64,000 nt of DNA from Marsupella aquatica (lineage: Eukaryota; Marchantiophyta), in NCBI GenBank assembly GCA_973895155.1, contig OZ316892.1, positions 16,554,001 through 16,618,000 on the forward strand. The letters run 5' to 3'. Shown here piece after piece: positions 25,767 to 37,016 of the stretch (position 1 is the first letter of the stretch; each line of letters begins with the position of its first letter). The position numbers and the translations under genes are program-made. The notes beneath the pieces were generated by a model. That model was not told where the DNA came from. It saw only the letters and a program-made list of their open reading frames with translations, and searched no databases.

Positions 25767-26807
25767 AGGAACAGAATGTAGTTACGGGAGATACAATAAT
25801 GCGTGCGTAAATCGTGATAGAAGAATGAAATGGGAGCCTCGAGCGAGGACTCGTCGACCATTCGTGTGGTAAGACGAAACGGCGGATGTGAGGAATCTCT
25901 TCGGGAAAGTGGCGCAGGTGAGGGACAATGGGAATCGGCTTCTCTTTGTAGAAGGCCGAGACGCTGAGCAGGAATCGCTTGAGAAGGCGGCGCTGTCAAT
26001 ATGCGTTGAAATTAACTCATTTGAGTTACGGCGAGTCTCCCTACGAGGCTCTCGACCATCTGCACAACATTCTGGGGATGTGCTCACAAATTCCCCCTAA
26101 GATCGATACGTGGAACGCAAGAAGAAGGACTATTCCTCGAAGCTGCAGCCAGCTTTGCTTCCCAGATCCTTTGTCTCGGCCAAAAAAGGGATTGACAAAA
26201 GATCACTTCGATCGGCACGGCCTTGTTCAGCACCGGCTCTAGTGGACACGCCACTACATGACACGCCATCCAGACCCACCACCGCTACAGAGGCATTACC
26301 AAGCGCTCATCTGAACTCTTGTGGTAGCAGCCACAGTAATAGACCAGGCAGAAACTCAAAGCCGTGGCGAATAATTAGAATTGGGAAATTGAGTTGTGAC
26401 ATCAATAGGGAGACTCGGGGCTCGTCTAGATGCGTTCTCGTTAACTAATCAACAGAGGATGATGCTGTCTTTTAAAAGGTGAAGTTACCCAGTGGAAGCC
26501 ACTGTTGATGTTGCTTTACAGAGCACGTGCAATATACGACCCTAAATCTTGAGCTGGTTGAAACGGAGTTGTTACGTTAAATTTCATAATGCTGTATAAA
26601 TTTGGGTCCTGGATTTCTCTGTAAAGTTCATCCCATTCCATCATTGTGGTCCTTTGTTCCATCATTGCGGTCTTTTCAGGATCGAAGTAGCAACCCAATC
26701 TGCGAGTGAGGTCCTGAATTGAATACTGCTCAGTAGCTACCTCCCGGATGACTGCCCATGATAAAATTTCGACTTTACGTTCCTGACTTAACTGTCCACT
26801 AGTGTTA

Positions 26808-29621
26808 TCACTGGCGCTCCGTGTACGCACGCCATCGTTGATGCTCTAGGTCACTCAGACTATCAAGTTCTGCTATTGCCAGAAGATATTGCGTGAGACC
26901 AACCAGCTCATTGTCTGTGGCTCGATTCAAGTGAGCCTTTCGAAATGGTTTGATCACGAGTCCATTCTGAGGGTTCATCACAAAATTGCGCTTAAGATCA
27001 TCAAACATGATTGTGTTACCAGGGTGGTAGAACTGCAAAACAGAGCATGAAAGAGTGTTAGGACGTTAATCCAATACTAATAGAATCCCTAATGAGAGGC
27101 AGGGATTGCGAGCATCGTTGCGGAAAAAGATATGCTGGTGGAAATTCAGTTCCTTAACTTCAAGTAGGGAAGAGAAACCATTAAATAGCAACACACATTT
27201 CTCGTCGTTTGGAAATAGAAGTCGAGCATTTTGGACGGGTCTATTTCGGCTAGCTTAACCTACATTCGGTAAGTAAGAGATGGGATGCACGCAGGAACCC
27301 TACACAGCTAGTAGGTATGAACGGCATTGGGACAAAAGCGAAAGAGATGATTTCGATTTATCAGTCCGTATTCTCCAATGAAAAACACAAATACAAAATA
27401 TCCAAACAGAATCGAGGTTCCAAATGTTACCTCTGGACATTTAGCCCAAATAACACCCAAGGGTTTGCAGTCAAACACTCCACGAGTCTGTGATTGGACG
27501 GTAATCATTGCAAGATGATCAATAAGCGCTGTTATTTTGTAGTTGGGGTTGCTCAGTACTCCCAGCTCCTTCATCTTCACTTCTACCCACTTCATGCTGC
27601 CAATAATAGGAAAGCACACAAATATTCTTAAGGCCTGAACAAGAGATTTCATCCGTGGCCCTTCCTCGTAAGCTCAAGCTAATGGTTTACAATACCTCCA
27701 AGTTTTGTAAATAGCTGGCTGCCTGGAAAACTTGTCTACATGACTCTATGTCACTTCCAAAGCCAAGGAGTCTTTACCTAGTTGCAGACCATATAATGAT
27801 GTCATATGCAGAATAAGATGCAGACAAAAATTCATGCAAATCTGCAAAAACGAAAAACATGTCATTAGTTCACCAATGGAAATCTAAAATAAAACATTAT
27901 CGAGCTCTCTATCATTGGATATATCCTTCACATGAAAAACGCAGACTTCGCAACAGTGGAGACGATGGAAACAACGTTACTAGGTGTCAAGCCAATTTGT
28001 TTGATGGCCAAATGTCGTTTCAGCATCATGGTAAGATTCCGTCAAATTTAGACTATGGAAGCTTGCTTTATACGTATACATGGAGTTGGAAGGACAGGAT
28101 TCTTCTTACAAGGTCGCATAAGCTCTTTGGGGTTCTCTGCAGTCGAGCGATGGTCAAAAAGAGTGTAGTCGATGTCTAGCACAAGAAGCTTTTTCCCAGG
28201 ACGAGGTGGGTTAAGCAAGTTAAGCTGCCACAGACAACGATATGATTTAGAACACCACGTGCTTCAGAGCTTAACTACAGGGACAGTAATCACTGAATAA
28301 CATACATAGATCCTAAACCCCGACAAAATACACACGTCGAGAAGGGGACTGCACATTCTGTCCATTCTCCTTGCGGAGAGTTTTAAAAGGTATACAGCGA
28401 CCCCTGAAGTTACTCGTGATAAATGATTTCGACCTACCTTGAACTGATCAACGCGCCGCCGCAACTTGGCTTTGTTGGCATCCGCATCTTTAATATCCAC
28501 TGTGTCTTCTTCCCCAAGCTCGAAGTCGTCAAGAATCTCCGGGGAATCCACTGGATCCACGAGAATCTCATCTTCTACAGTGCTGGACAATCCTCAAGGT
28601 TAGGATTCTGCAACAACCCAAACACAAACATTCTTCAATGAAAAATTGAACCCTGCACTACGAACCGTTGTACGAAGCATCGTCATCGGTTGGCTGGCCT
28701 GAACCGCATACTTCTGAGGAGAGAAAGACTAATAAGAATTGTCAAAACCATGATCGTGCTGGGCTTGGTCAACGGAACCCTAACCCTTTTCAATAGTACG
28801 AAGGACTGCACTTGAAAACACGCTCCCAGTTTTAAAGATCAGAACAATTTCTCATAGAGTACGGTTATGCACTCGACAATTGCAAACTCTCGCCGTTAAT
28901 AGCTTTCAAAATGAAGGTACTAAAATGGAAGGAGGATAGGCACCAATGGAAATGACGCGTATCACGCTTGGAGCGTTATCACTTACAGTATGAAATAATT
29001 CATTCTCAACTTTTTTCCACTCTCAGAACTTGGAAAATAAGAAAGGTGGTCAGCCCAAACTCCGAGGGAGTAGGCAAAAGAAGGGAAGTAACAAGATGTC
29101 TAATTTGTCGTGCGCCTCTAGGTCCTGATAAAAAACAAGAAAACCTAATCTGCCGTAGAAAGCTCCTGCGTTACAAGATAACTCGTTGACAACCTGGCCA
29201 GGCAGGGCTCACATTCTTTGTGTCCTCGGTCTCCGAAGGCCCAGAATGACGATCGTGTTGCGGGTATGTCTAACAGGGCCGACAGTGGCAGCGTATGACT
29301 GAATTCAGTTTGTACTCCAACGCGAGAGTAAAACGTGGGGAAATAGCCAGCGGGGAGCGAGCGTTACCCCATCATTGCAATCTTGACGCCTGGTTTGAGA
29401 GACACAGCCGAGAGTAGAGACGAGTCTTGAGCAGGCTTAGCGCCCACTTTCACATTGAGCAATTTCTGACGCTTGGGCAGCACATTAGTCAATTCACAGA
29501 TCCGGCGCTTGAGCTCTCCAACCGTGTCGTCGGCACAAACTCTCACTGTGAAATCCTTGCCCGCCCATTTCAAAGCCAGCGTCATTTCCTCCGAACTCGC
29601 TGCATCACTGCTCGACGCCAT
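26808..29621 (-). CDS. UBLCP1: UBLCP1-like ubiquitin-like domain CTD phosphatase (copy 1)
   Basis: A haloacid-dehalogenase-type Ser/Thr phosphatase with an N-terminal ubiquitin-like domain. In animals UBLCP1 binds the proteasome base through this domain and dephosphorylates nuclear 26S proteasome. Six exons: 29621-29368, 28582-28438, 28224-28110, 27841-27778, 27596-27431 and 27032-26808. Phases agree, giving 322 residues, close to human (318). The UBL spans about 14-84 ([31 protein letters not shown]). The FCP/SCP signature [12 protein letters not shown] holds the nucleophile Asp and general acid Asp. Further motifs are IIWSATS and the double Asp of [11 protein letters not shown]. The copy closely follows the angiosperm form and is expected to be active in the nucleus. 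It has a diverged paralogue 7.3 kb to the right with the same exon layout. Confidence 0.94.
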
Positions 29622-30659
29622 CGGTTACCACTGTCCCGCCCCTTGGTTGACTAAATTGAGAGAGAGTGAGAGAGAGTCTCTGAACCAACAAATCCTCAAC
29701 TCGTTATGTCGTTGGGCATCGATTCACGCGAGTGGAGTCACGCGAATGAAATCAGAATCCACGTAAGCGAGCGATTTCGTCACGACCTAGAGAGTCCGTT
29801 CTGGACTTTGGACGTGAGGGGGATATCATATAGCGTATGGACGATCAGGTTAGCCAAATAAACGAATAACTAAACAAAATTTCACTCTCTGACAAAATTA
29901 TTTTAGGTGGTCTTTGTGACTAAAATTGGAAAACCCGTATCGGTAAGGTTCGCACAGTAACAGTCATGAGTATCTCTATAATTTATATGGGACAGCGCTT
30001 TAATTTGAAGGTAGAAATATTGAGGTGTTGCACTGAGCATGCACAAACCCCGGATCGTCCGTAAGGTAGAACAGAAACAGACCCAACCCGGAGAACTGTA
30101 CTCTAGTAAATAACCTGCTACCACGTAGCTCATAACCCTTGCTTTTGGTGCGGATAGAAGTTTTACACCAAACCATTGATACTGACATAGGGAAGTGAGT
30201 GGTTCTGGGTATTATTGATTTGCAACCCCACATATTTACTGTGCTCATCCAACCATGTCATTCCATGTATGTGATTAAAATGGCTTGAGATCACCACTAT
30301 TGGCCTAGATAAGTAAACTATGGACACTTGCCTGCAATGTAAATAGTTGGTAACAATGTTGAGAAGGTATTATTATGGCACCTGATTATGCTCTATGGTG
30401 AATTCACCTTTCACATTTTATCTTATTTAGATTTTGTATCCAATATTTTGATTTTAATGTGCCTTAACAAGGTGAATCATTCAGATTAATTTTTGAACCC
30501 CATTTAAGTTTAGTAAACTTAGAGAATTTTGAATGTATTTGGCTCCCCTCATAAAAGTTTAATCTTTCATTTTCAATCACTCTTTAGTCAATTATTATTT
30601 TTCTTCTCATATGAGAGTGAGAGAAAGAGAAATGAATTTAAATAATATGCAGATCTGGT

Positions 30660-31085
30660 GTATTAAGTTCTCCTTGTGATTTACTTTACAAAATTTATTT
30701 TTTTAATTGTGTTGACTGTCATTACTTAGAATCAAGTGATACTAAATTCCCCTTGTGGTTTCTTTTACAAAATGTATTGTTTTAATTGAGTTACTGTTGT
30801 TACCTAGAATTTTTTTTACAAAATGTATTGTTTTAATTGAGTTGACAGTCATGACCTAGAAGCAAATGATACTAAGTTCCCCTTGTAATTTCCTTTATAA
30901 AATTTATTGTTTTAATTGAATTACTATCATTACCTAGAATTTCATTTACAAAATTTATTGTTTTAATTGAGTTGATTATCATTATCTAGAAGCAAGTGAT
31001 ACTAAATTCCACTTTGATTTCCTTTTGTAGTTATTGTTTTAATTGAGTTACTGTCATTACCTAGAAGCATTACCTAGAAGCAAAG
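30660..31085. repeat. AT-rich tandem repeat
   Basis: Recurring blocks of 60-120 bases built from TTTACAAAAT(T/G)TATTGTTTTAA, TTGAGTT(G)AC, CATTACCTAGAA and AAGTGATACTAAATTCC. At least six block copies are visible, diverged from each other. The block lies between the two UBLCP1 copies. Confidence 0.85.
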
Positions 31086-31104
31086 CAAGCAAGTGAAATA
31101 GTAG

Positions 31105-31505
31105 TGTATGTGCACAACTCTTTAGTATCTTTGTACTTTCTTGGTCATAGTTGCATGTGTACTTATATGTGTACAACTCTTTAGTATCTTTGTACTTTCT
31201 TGATCATAGTGTGTTTTCCTTTGCATGTGTACTTATGGTTTTGTGTGTTATGTCACACATTTAATTAACAGATATTGTGTTATGTCACACATTTAATTAA
31301 CAGATATTGTGTAAACCTTATTGATCCATCATAACTTTAAGCACAATGACAATTAGGGTAGTAAAAAATACACCTGTTTAGGTCATACCATCAATTTGAC
31401 ATATTGTGTAAACTTTATTGATCCATCATGACTTTAAACCTTGGTTTCTGACAATTACAATTAGGGTAGGAAAGAATACACCTGTTAAGGTCATACCATC
31501 GTTTC
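31105..31505. repeat. Short direct duplications
   Basis: Three consecutive duplicated segments. CAACTCTTTAGTATCTTTGT occurs at about 31115 and 31168. GTGTTATGTCACACATTTAA occurs at about 31234 and 31276. The segment AAACTTTATTGATCCATCAT or a near variant, followed later by AATACACCTGTT(T)A(A)GGTCATACCATC, occurs at about 31315-31393 and 31411-31500. Confidence 0.8.
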
Positions 31506-34000
31506 CCATGAGCTGAAAAGGCCCCCTGAATCGACGACAAAAAATATTTATCAAGGTTATCCCACTGGTTCGCCTGTGACTTACTACGACACAAGTTTGC
31601 ATCCATAGTTGACTTACTAGGGTAATGTTTCGTCATTCTAATTCTCATAAACAATCTCATAAACAAACCATCAACGTACCTGTGATTCTGTTTTCCGTTG
31701 CCATAAATTATGATAATTATATACAACACGACCTGTCTGAGCAGTACAAATTATAGTTGGCGAAATAATTTGAGGCCCTCTCTTTCCTTTCTTTTGTATT
31801 CATTGTTTGCGATTTCCATAAGATTTTTTTGTTCCACCACAGCTTCCTAATTTTCCCATCTTCCAGACCGGAGGCATGGTCAGTTATTAGGAAACACGCC
31901 TTCGACTTTCAATGTCCCAATCATGATGCCAGTAGCCCTTCGCAATGTGCAAAATCGAGGCTTGCGAGATGTCTTCTTAGTTTTACTCAATGCATAATGT
32001 TTCATACGCAGATTTACGAAGCATTGCAAACGATATGAAACATACTGGCCAAACAGAATCTTCCACACTATTCTTCTCCCAGAAACAGGCCAACTCAGCC
32101 ACCCAACTCAAGGGAACTGGTGGCATGCAGCTCCAAAATCACGTTCCAGGAGAGAGAATTTCTATCCGTCATACGCTGCTTGAACAAATAAACGCCCTCT
32201 TGCAAAAATCTTGCCATGGGCGGCTCGCAGCCACCGTCAGCATTAACACAAGCTCCTTACTTTAGCTGCTAACAGAATTCCAGAAATGTAAGCAAAAATG
32301 ACTACCCGTTATAGAAATATGATGACGCAGGCCTAATTTGAGCTTGAAGCATCACAGGTCTTGCTAGACCAAAAAAAGGTCATAAATTTTCTAAGATTGT
32401 AAGGAAGCTTTCTCACATAATATTAAAGGGACTTGCTTATCAGCATTACAGGATGGCAGGCTATTGCTTTTATTCTTTCTACTGCTAGCCAAAATTCTGC
32501 CAGCAGCTAAACACCTATCTTATAATCAATTCAGACCTGTGAAGGTCAGCCCTGAAAACAATGTGCGTTGTGTACTCACATCATTGTCACTGCCACTGCA
32601 CCAGTTCGCGTATATTGTTCGCTTTTGCAGTACGGTACGTGTCATGACACCTTTCAGCTGGACCAAAACTCAGTCGAGTCAATTTGGGACTGTCATTGAA
32701 AAAACAGAGCTACTGATCTCCAGTCCATATAGACATCGACATTTAAAGCATCATGTGTAGATCATAGGAGGATAAAAGTTGTAAACTGACAAAATCTTAA
32801 AATTTCAACCACTAATTCTGAAACTACGAAACGACTCAAAACGAGCAGATAGTGGCCATACGAATGAATCGTATCCAAGGGAAACTTGTACGAGTGAAAA
32901 CAGGCACAGATGATTATCAACTCTGCGAACTGAATTGCAAGAGCACGGCAAAAATTGCAAGTGGAGCCCAGTTCACCTGGAACAACAAACTGGCGTGTTA
33001 GATCAAAATAACACAGCGAAGTGAAAGTACCCTCCAAATCGATCATAACTATAGCCACCTAAACATGACACAGCATCTCAATTTCAGATGATGTAAAAGC
33101 AGTCGGACCATAATTTCCAAGATCACTGGATTGGAGAAGGTGGTGCCCCAGGTCTACCTTACATATTGACTTGCGCTGAAACATTCTTTTCACAACCCAC
33201 TATATTCCATACATCTGACACCCACAAAATCATCAAACTTTCCCATCATGCAATGGCATCCGATTCAAAATCAGCTCTATAACCAGGAAGCCATACTATC
33301 ATTAGCGAAGCGTCGAGGAGCTATACCCGTTTCAAGCAATTTTAGAATCATGATTTTGAAATATGATATATCCATACCATCGCGTTTGTGAGGTCGTTCC
33401 AAATTCTGAAGCTCCTCCCTCATAGTCTTTAAGAGTTATCAGATCGCCCACTTTCACGCGTTACCAATAGAAATAGACGGCATGATTTTCGAAGCCTCAT
33501 GCTACGCAAGAACGTGATTGCAGCAGGTAAACTTCCGGCACGAAAGCTAAGGACGAGGTGGCCAGTCCGTCATAAAGCCTGGACAAAGGTTTTCGGTTCG
33601 ACGATGCACAGAAGATAGCGACCCATACCATGTGCCAGTTGGTCGCCCAGAGTATTTCCGAACCGGAGTCAACTGTTCACTCCGTGCGGTATCATTGGTG
33701 TCACAACTCAATTGCCTGTCCGAACTGTTAGAGCTTTAAATAGCTCGCCCAAATACGACTCCACATTTTGATCTAGTTGAAGAGATTTTCCCGAAAACAT
33801 CACCATGTTGTAATAAAATTTCAGATCCTGCATTTCTATCTAATGTTCATCCCATTCTGTAGGATAATATGATACCTGTTCCATCAATCGGTCCTTTGAG
33901 GGTCAAACACCCCCCCAACCAGGGAGTATGTCCCAAATATAACCCGACTTTGTGGCTACCTGGAGTGGCATTCCCTCCCATGAACGCCAATGTTCTTAAC

Positions 34001-37000
34001 TCAATCGTCCGCTAGTTTGCAACTGCCTATGTACTCGCCCCATCTTTGATGATCTAGTCCACTCAGACTATCAAGTTCTGCTATTTCCAGAAGATACTGA
34101 GTAACGCCAACCAGCTCATTGTCATTTCTGTGAGTTTCTCGATATTGCTTGATCACGAGTCCATTCTCTGGGTTCATCGCAAAGTTGAGTTTTCGATCAT
34201 CGATCATGATTGTGTTACCAGGGAGGTAGAACTGCAAAACAGACAATGAAGACATAGTCACGAAGATAAATCCCATAGTCGTAGAATCGCCTTGTCCTCT
34301 CCGTTGATAAGAGACAGGCATTGAAAGGATCGTTGCGTAGAACGACCTGCGTTCATTAAGTTCAAAGAGGGGAGAGAACCAATAAATAGCAACAACAATT
34401 TGGGTGTACGTCTGCTAGATTAAGCTACATTCGGTAAGTATGAACGGCATTGTGAAAAGTCGAGAATTTCAAAGATGTAATATACTCTGGAATCATACAC
34501 ACAAAATCTAAAATATTCAAAACAGAATCGGAGTTTAGAGCTTAGGTTTAGGGTTCCAAATGAGACCTCTCGACATTTAGCCCAAATAACACCCAAGGGC
34601 TTACAGTTAAACACTGCGGGGGTCTCTGATTCGACGAAAATCACTGCAAGCTGATCAAGGAGCGCTGTAATTTTATAGTTGGGGTTGTTCAGTAACCCCA
34701 GCCGATTCAACTTCTTTTTAACCAACTTCATGCTGCCAAGACGACGAAAGCACAAAAAATATGATTACGGTGGACACGAGATTTCATCCGCTTCGCGTAA
34801 ACTGAAGGAACCGGTAAAACAACCTCGAAGTCCGGAATAGATGGCTGCCTGGAAAACTTGTATAGATGGAACAATCTCACTCGGGAACGAGAGTCTTTAC
34901 CTAGTTATAGACCATATCATGATGTCATATGCAGAATACGATGCCGACAAAAATTCATGCAGATCTGTAAAATGGAAAAAATATAATTACTTTACCAACG
35001 GGAAACTAAAATAGAACATTCTCGAGCTCCCTTTTTGTTGAGATTTACTTGACATCAAACACTCAGACTTCCCAAAAGACTTCAATGGTAACGGCATTAC
35101 TAAGTCTACAGCAATCTTGTTGATGGACTAATGTCCTTTAAGATTCATAGAAAGATTCCTCACATTTGAACGATGGAAGTTTGTTTGAAGAATTACATGA
35201 CGACTGAATACTTGTTTTCTGTTTTGCTTGGGAACCGAAAAAAATGACAGAATTTTTCTTACACGGTCGCATACGCTTTTCAGAATTCTCTGAGTGACAG
35301 TCAAGGAGCGTGTAGTCGATGTCTAACACAAGAAGCTTCTTCCCAGGACGAGGTTGGTTAAGAAAGTTCAGCTGCCACCGAGGATAAAACAGAATTTAGA
35401 ACACAAATGCTTCAGAGCTCAACTACAGTAGTCACCGAATAAAAAAACGAAGTCCTAATCCCCGAGAGAATACGCAACGCAGAGAAGGGCAGGCAGGCAG
35501 GTTCTTCTCGCGGACAGTTTGATATCGATACAGAGACCCCGTAAGTTACTAGTGCTAAATGCCTAAGACCTACCTTGAACTCATCAATGCACTGCACCAA
35601 CGCGGCTTTGTTGAAATCTGCATCTGGATCCACTAATTCTTCTCCCTCGAGCTCGAAGTCATCCACATTCTCCGGGTCATCCACTGGCTCCACGAGAATC
35701 TCATTCTCTACAGTGCTGCACAATCCTCAGGGTTAAGATTCTGCAACAACCCAAAACACAAACATCCTTCAATGAAATATTGAACCCTGTACTACGAACC
35801 CCGGCGTTATCAGTTAATTGGACTGAATCGCAGACCACTCAAAGAGAGAAATCCTGTAACCAGTTGTCAAAACGATCGTCCTGTGCTTGCACAACGGAAC
35901 AATTCGAAGGATGGCAGTTCAAAACACTCACAATTTAAAGGTTTCAGAACAATTTCTCAGGTGGTAGAGAAAGGAATGCGACTAGAGGGATGGTGGAAAC
36001 GTCGTCACGGGTGCTGCGCTCGACAATTGCAGACTCTCACAGCCAAAAACGCACTCTGCACTGAAGCTTCTAAACTGGAGGGAGGATAGGCACCAAAGTC
36101 ATGACGCGTATAACGCTTTGAGCGTTATCCTAGAAAGGCTGAATAATTCATTAGACAGTTCAATGCGGTGGTCAAGTGTTTCCAGTCTCAGGACTTGTCT
36201 AAGTCAATCAAGGAAGTATTCTACTTTCCCTAGCCTCATAGCTCAGAAGCTAATCAACTCAATTTACCATTCCAAATTCGGTCTTAGCCAATAATCTTGG
36301 AGACCAGCTTTTCCCTCAAGGATATGGACCTAGCCTAGCCGGTACGCCACGATCTCAAATTGGTTAACTCGTCACAGAAGGAAGGTTGAGGAAGATACAA
36401 TGAGGCTTTCCCTCCGCCACGTGAAACGCCCAGAGGACGTATTTTCAATACGTACTTAAATCCAACGAAGAGGTGGGCAGCCCAAATTTCGAGGGAGCAG
36501 GTAAAAGGAGGAAAGTAAGAATAAGTTTCATTGAGGTCCCGTTAAGACAACAGAAACCTAATCGGTTGTAGAAGCGTCCTAGTATTACAGGATTGCTGGT
36601 CCTTCAACTTGGCCAGGCAGGGGTCATATTTCGACGCCTCAGACAGACCATCATGTTGCGCACATAATTAACAGTTCGAAGGGGGAGAGTATACTCTTCA
36701 TTTTCAAGTCAACAACGAGAGTAAAAAGGGGCAAATGGCCGGTGGGGAGAGAGCGTTACCTCATCATCGAAATCTCAACGCCTGATGTGAGAGACGCAGT
36801 CGAGAGTAGAGACGACGAGACTTCAGCAGGCTTGGCGCCCATTTCCACATTGAGCAATTTTGGCCGCTTGGGGAGCACATCAGCCAATTCGCAGATCCGG
36901 CGCTTGAGCTCTCCAGCCGTGCCGTCGGCACAAACTCTCACGGTGAACTCCTTGCCCGCCCAATCCAGAGCCAGGGCCAGCGCCTCGGAACTCGCTGCAT

Positions 37001-37016
37001 CACTGCTCGACGCCAT
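34001..37016 (-). CDS. UBLCP1-like phosphatase, diverged tandem paralogue (copy 2)
   Basis: Same family and exon layout as the gene at 26808-29621. Exons: 37016-36760, 35715-35574, 35371-35263, 34964-34901, 34732-34567 and 34231-34001, all in phase, 322 residues. An in-frame Met also lies three codons upstream at 37025. The catalytic LDIDYT and the double Asp (IMIDDRKLNF) remain, so the reading frame is still under some constraint. Many family-invariant positions have changed: FDHRS to LDCHS with a two-residue deletion, WSATS to WSITS, FDD to IDD, and a basic change KWVEVK to KLVKKK. The C-terminus is altered and extended (GSCKLADD). Exon 5 has a weaker GTCTCA donor. It could be a fast-evolving or subfunctionalised copy, or an early pseudogene with no disabling break yet. 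Confidence 0.88.

Larger units (their letters stand above)
23672..26807. other. Intergenic repeats, no gene recognised
   Basis: Apart from the tandem arrays listed separately, this is AT-rich spacer. The stretch 23690-24000 (+) is open in two frames and 25888-26448 (+) in several. None shows conserved blocks, and they may be leader or chance frames. The right end (about 26500-26807) is similar to 33760-34000 and belongs to the duplicated 3' flank of the UBLCP1 genes. Confidence 0.4.
29622..34000. other. Spacer between the two UBLCP1 copies, no gene recognised
   Basis: The first 150 bases resemble the flank upstream of copy 2 (GAGAGAG words, then GATTCACGCGA/AATTCACGCCA and a shared GAAATC(A/C)). 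They are probably the duplicated promoter. The rest is AT-rich and repetitive between 30.6 and 31.5 kb. Open frames at 31990-32265 (+) and 32762-33058 (-) show nothing I recognise. From about 33760 the sequence resembles the 3' flank of copy 1. Confidence 0.45.

Noticed and set aside
26516-26830. 104-codon minus ORF just downstream of UBLCP1 copy 1
   Set aside because: It lies in the 3' flank, starts in a different frame, and the matching flank of copy 2 does not keep the frame open. Probably 3' UTR.
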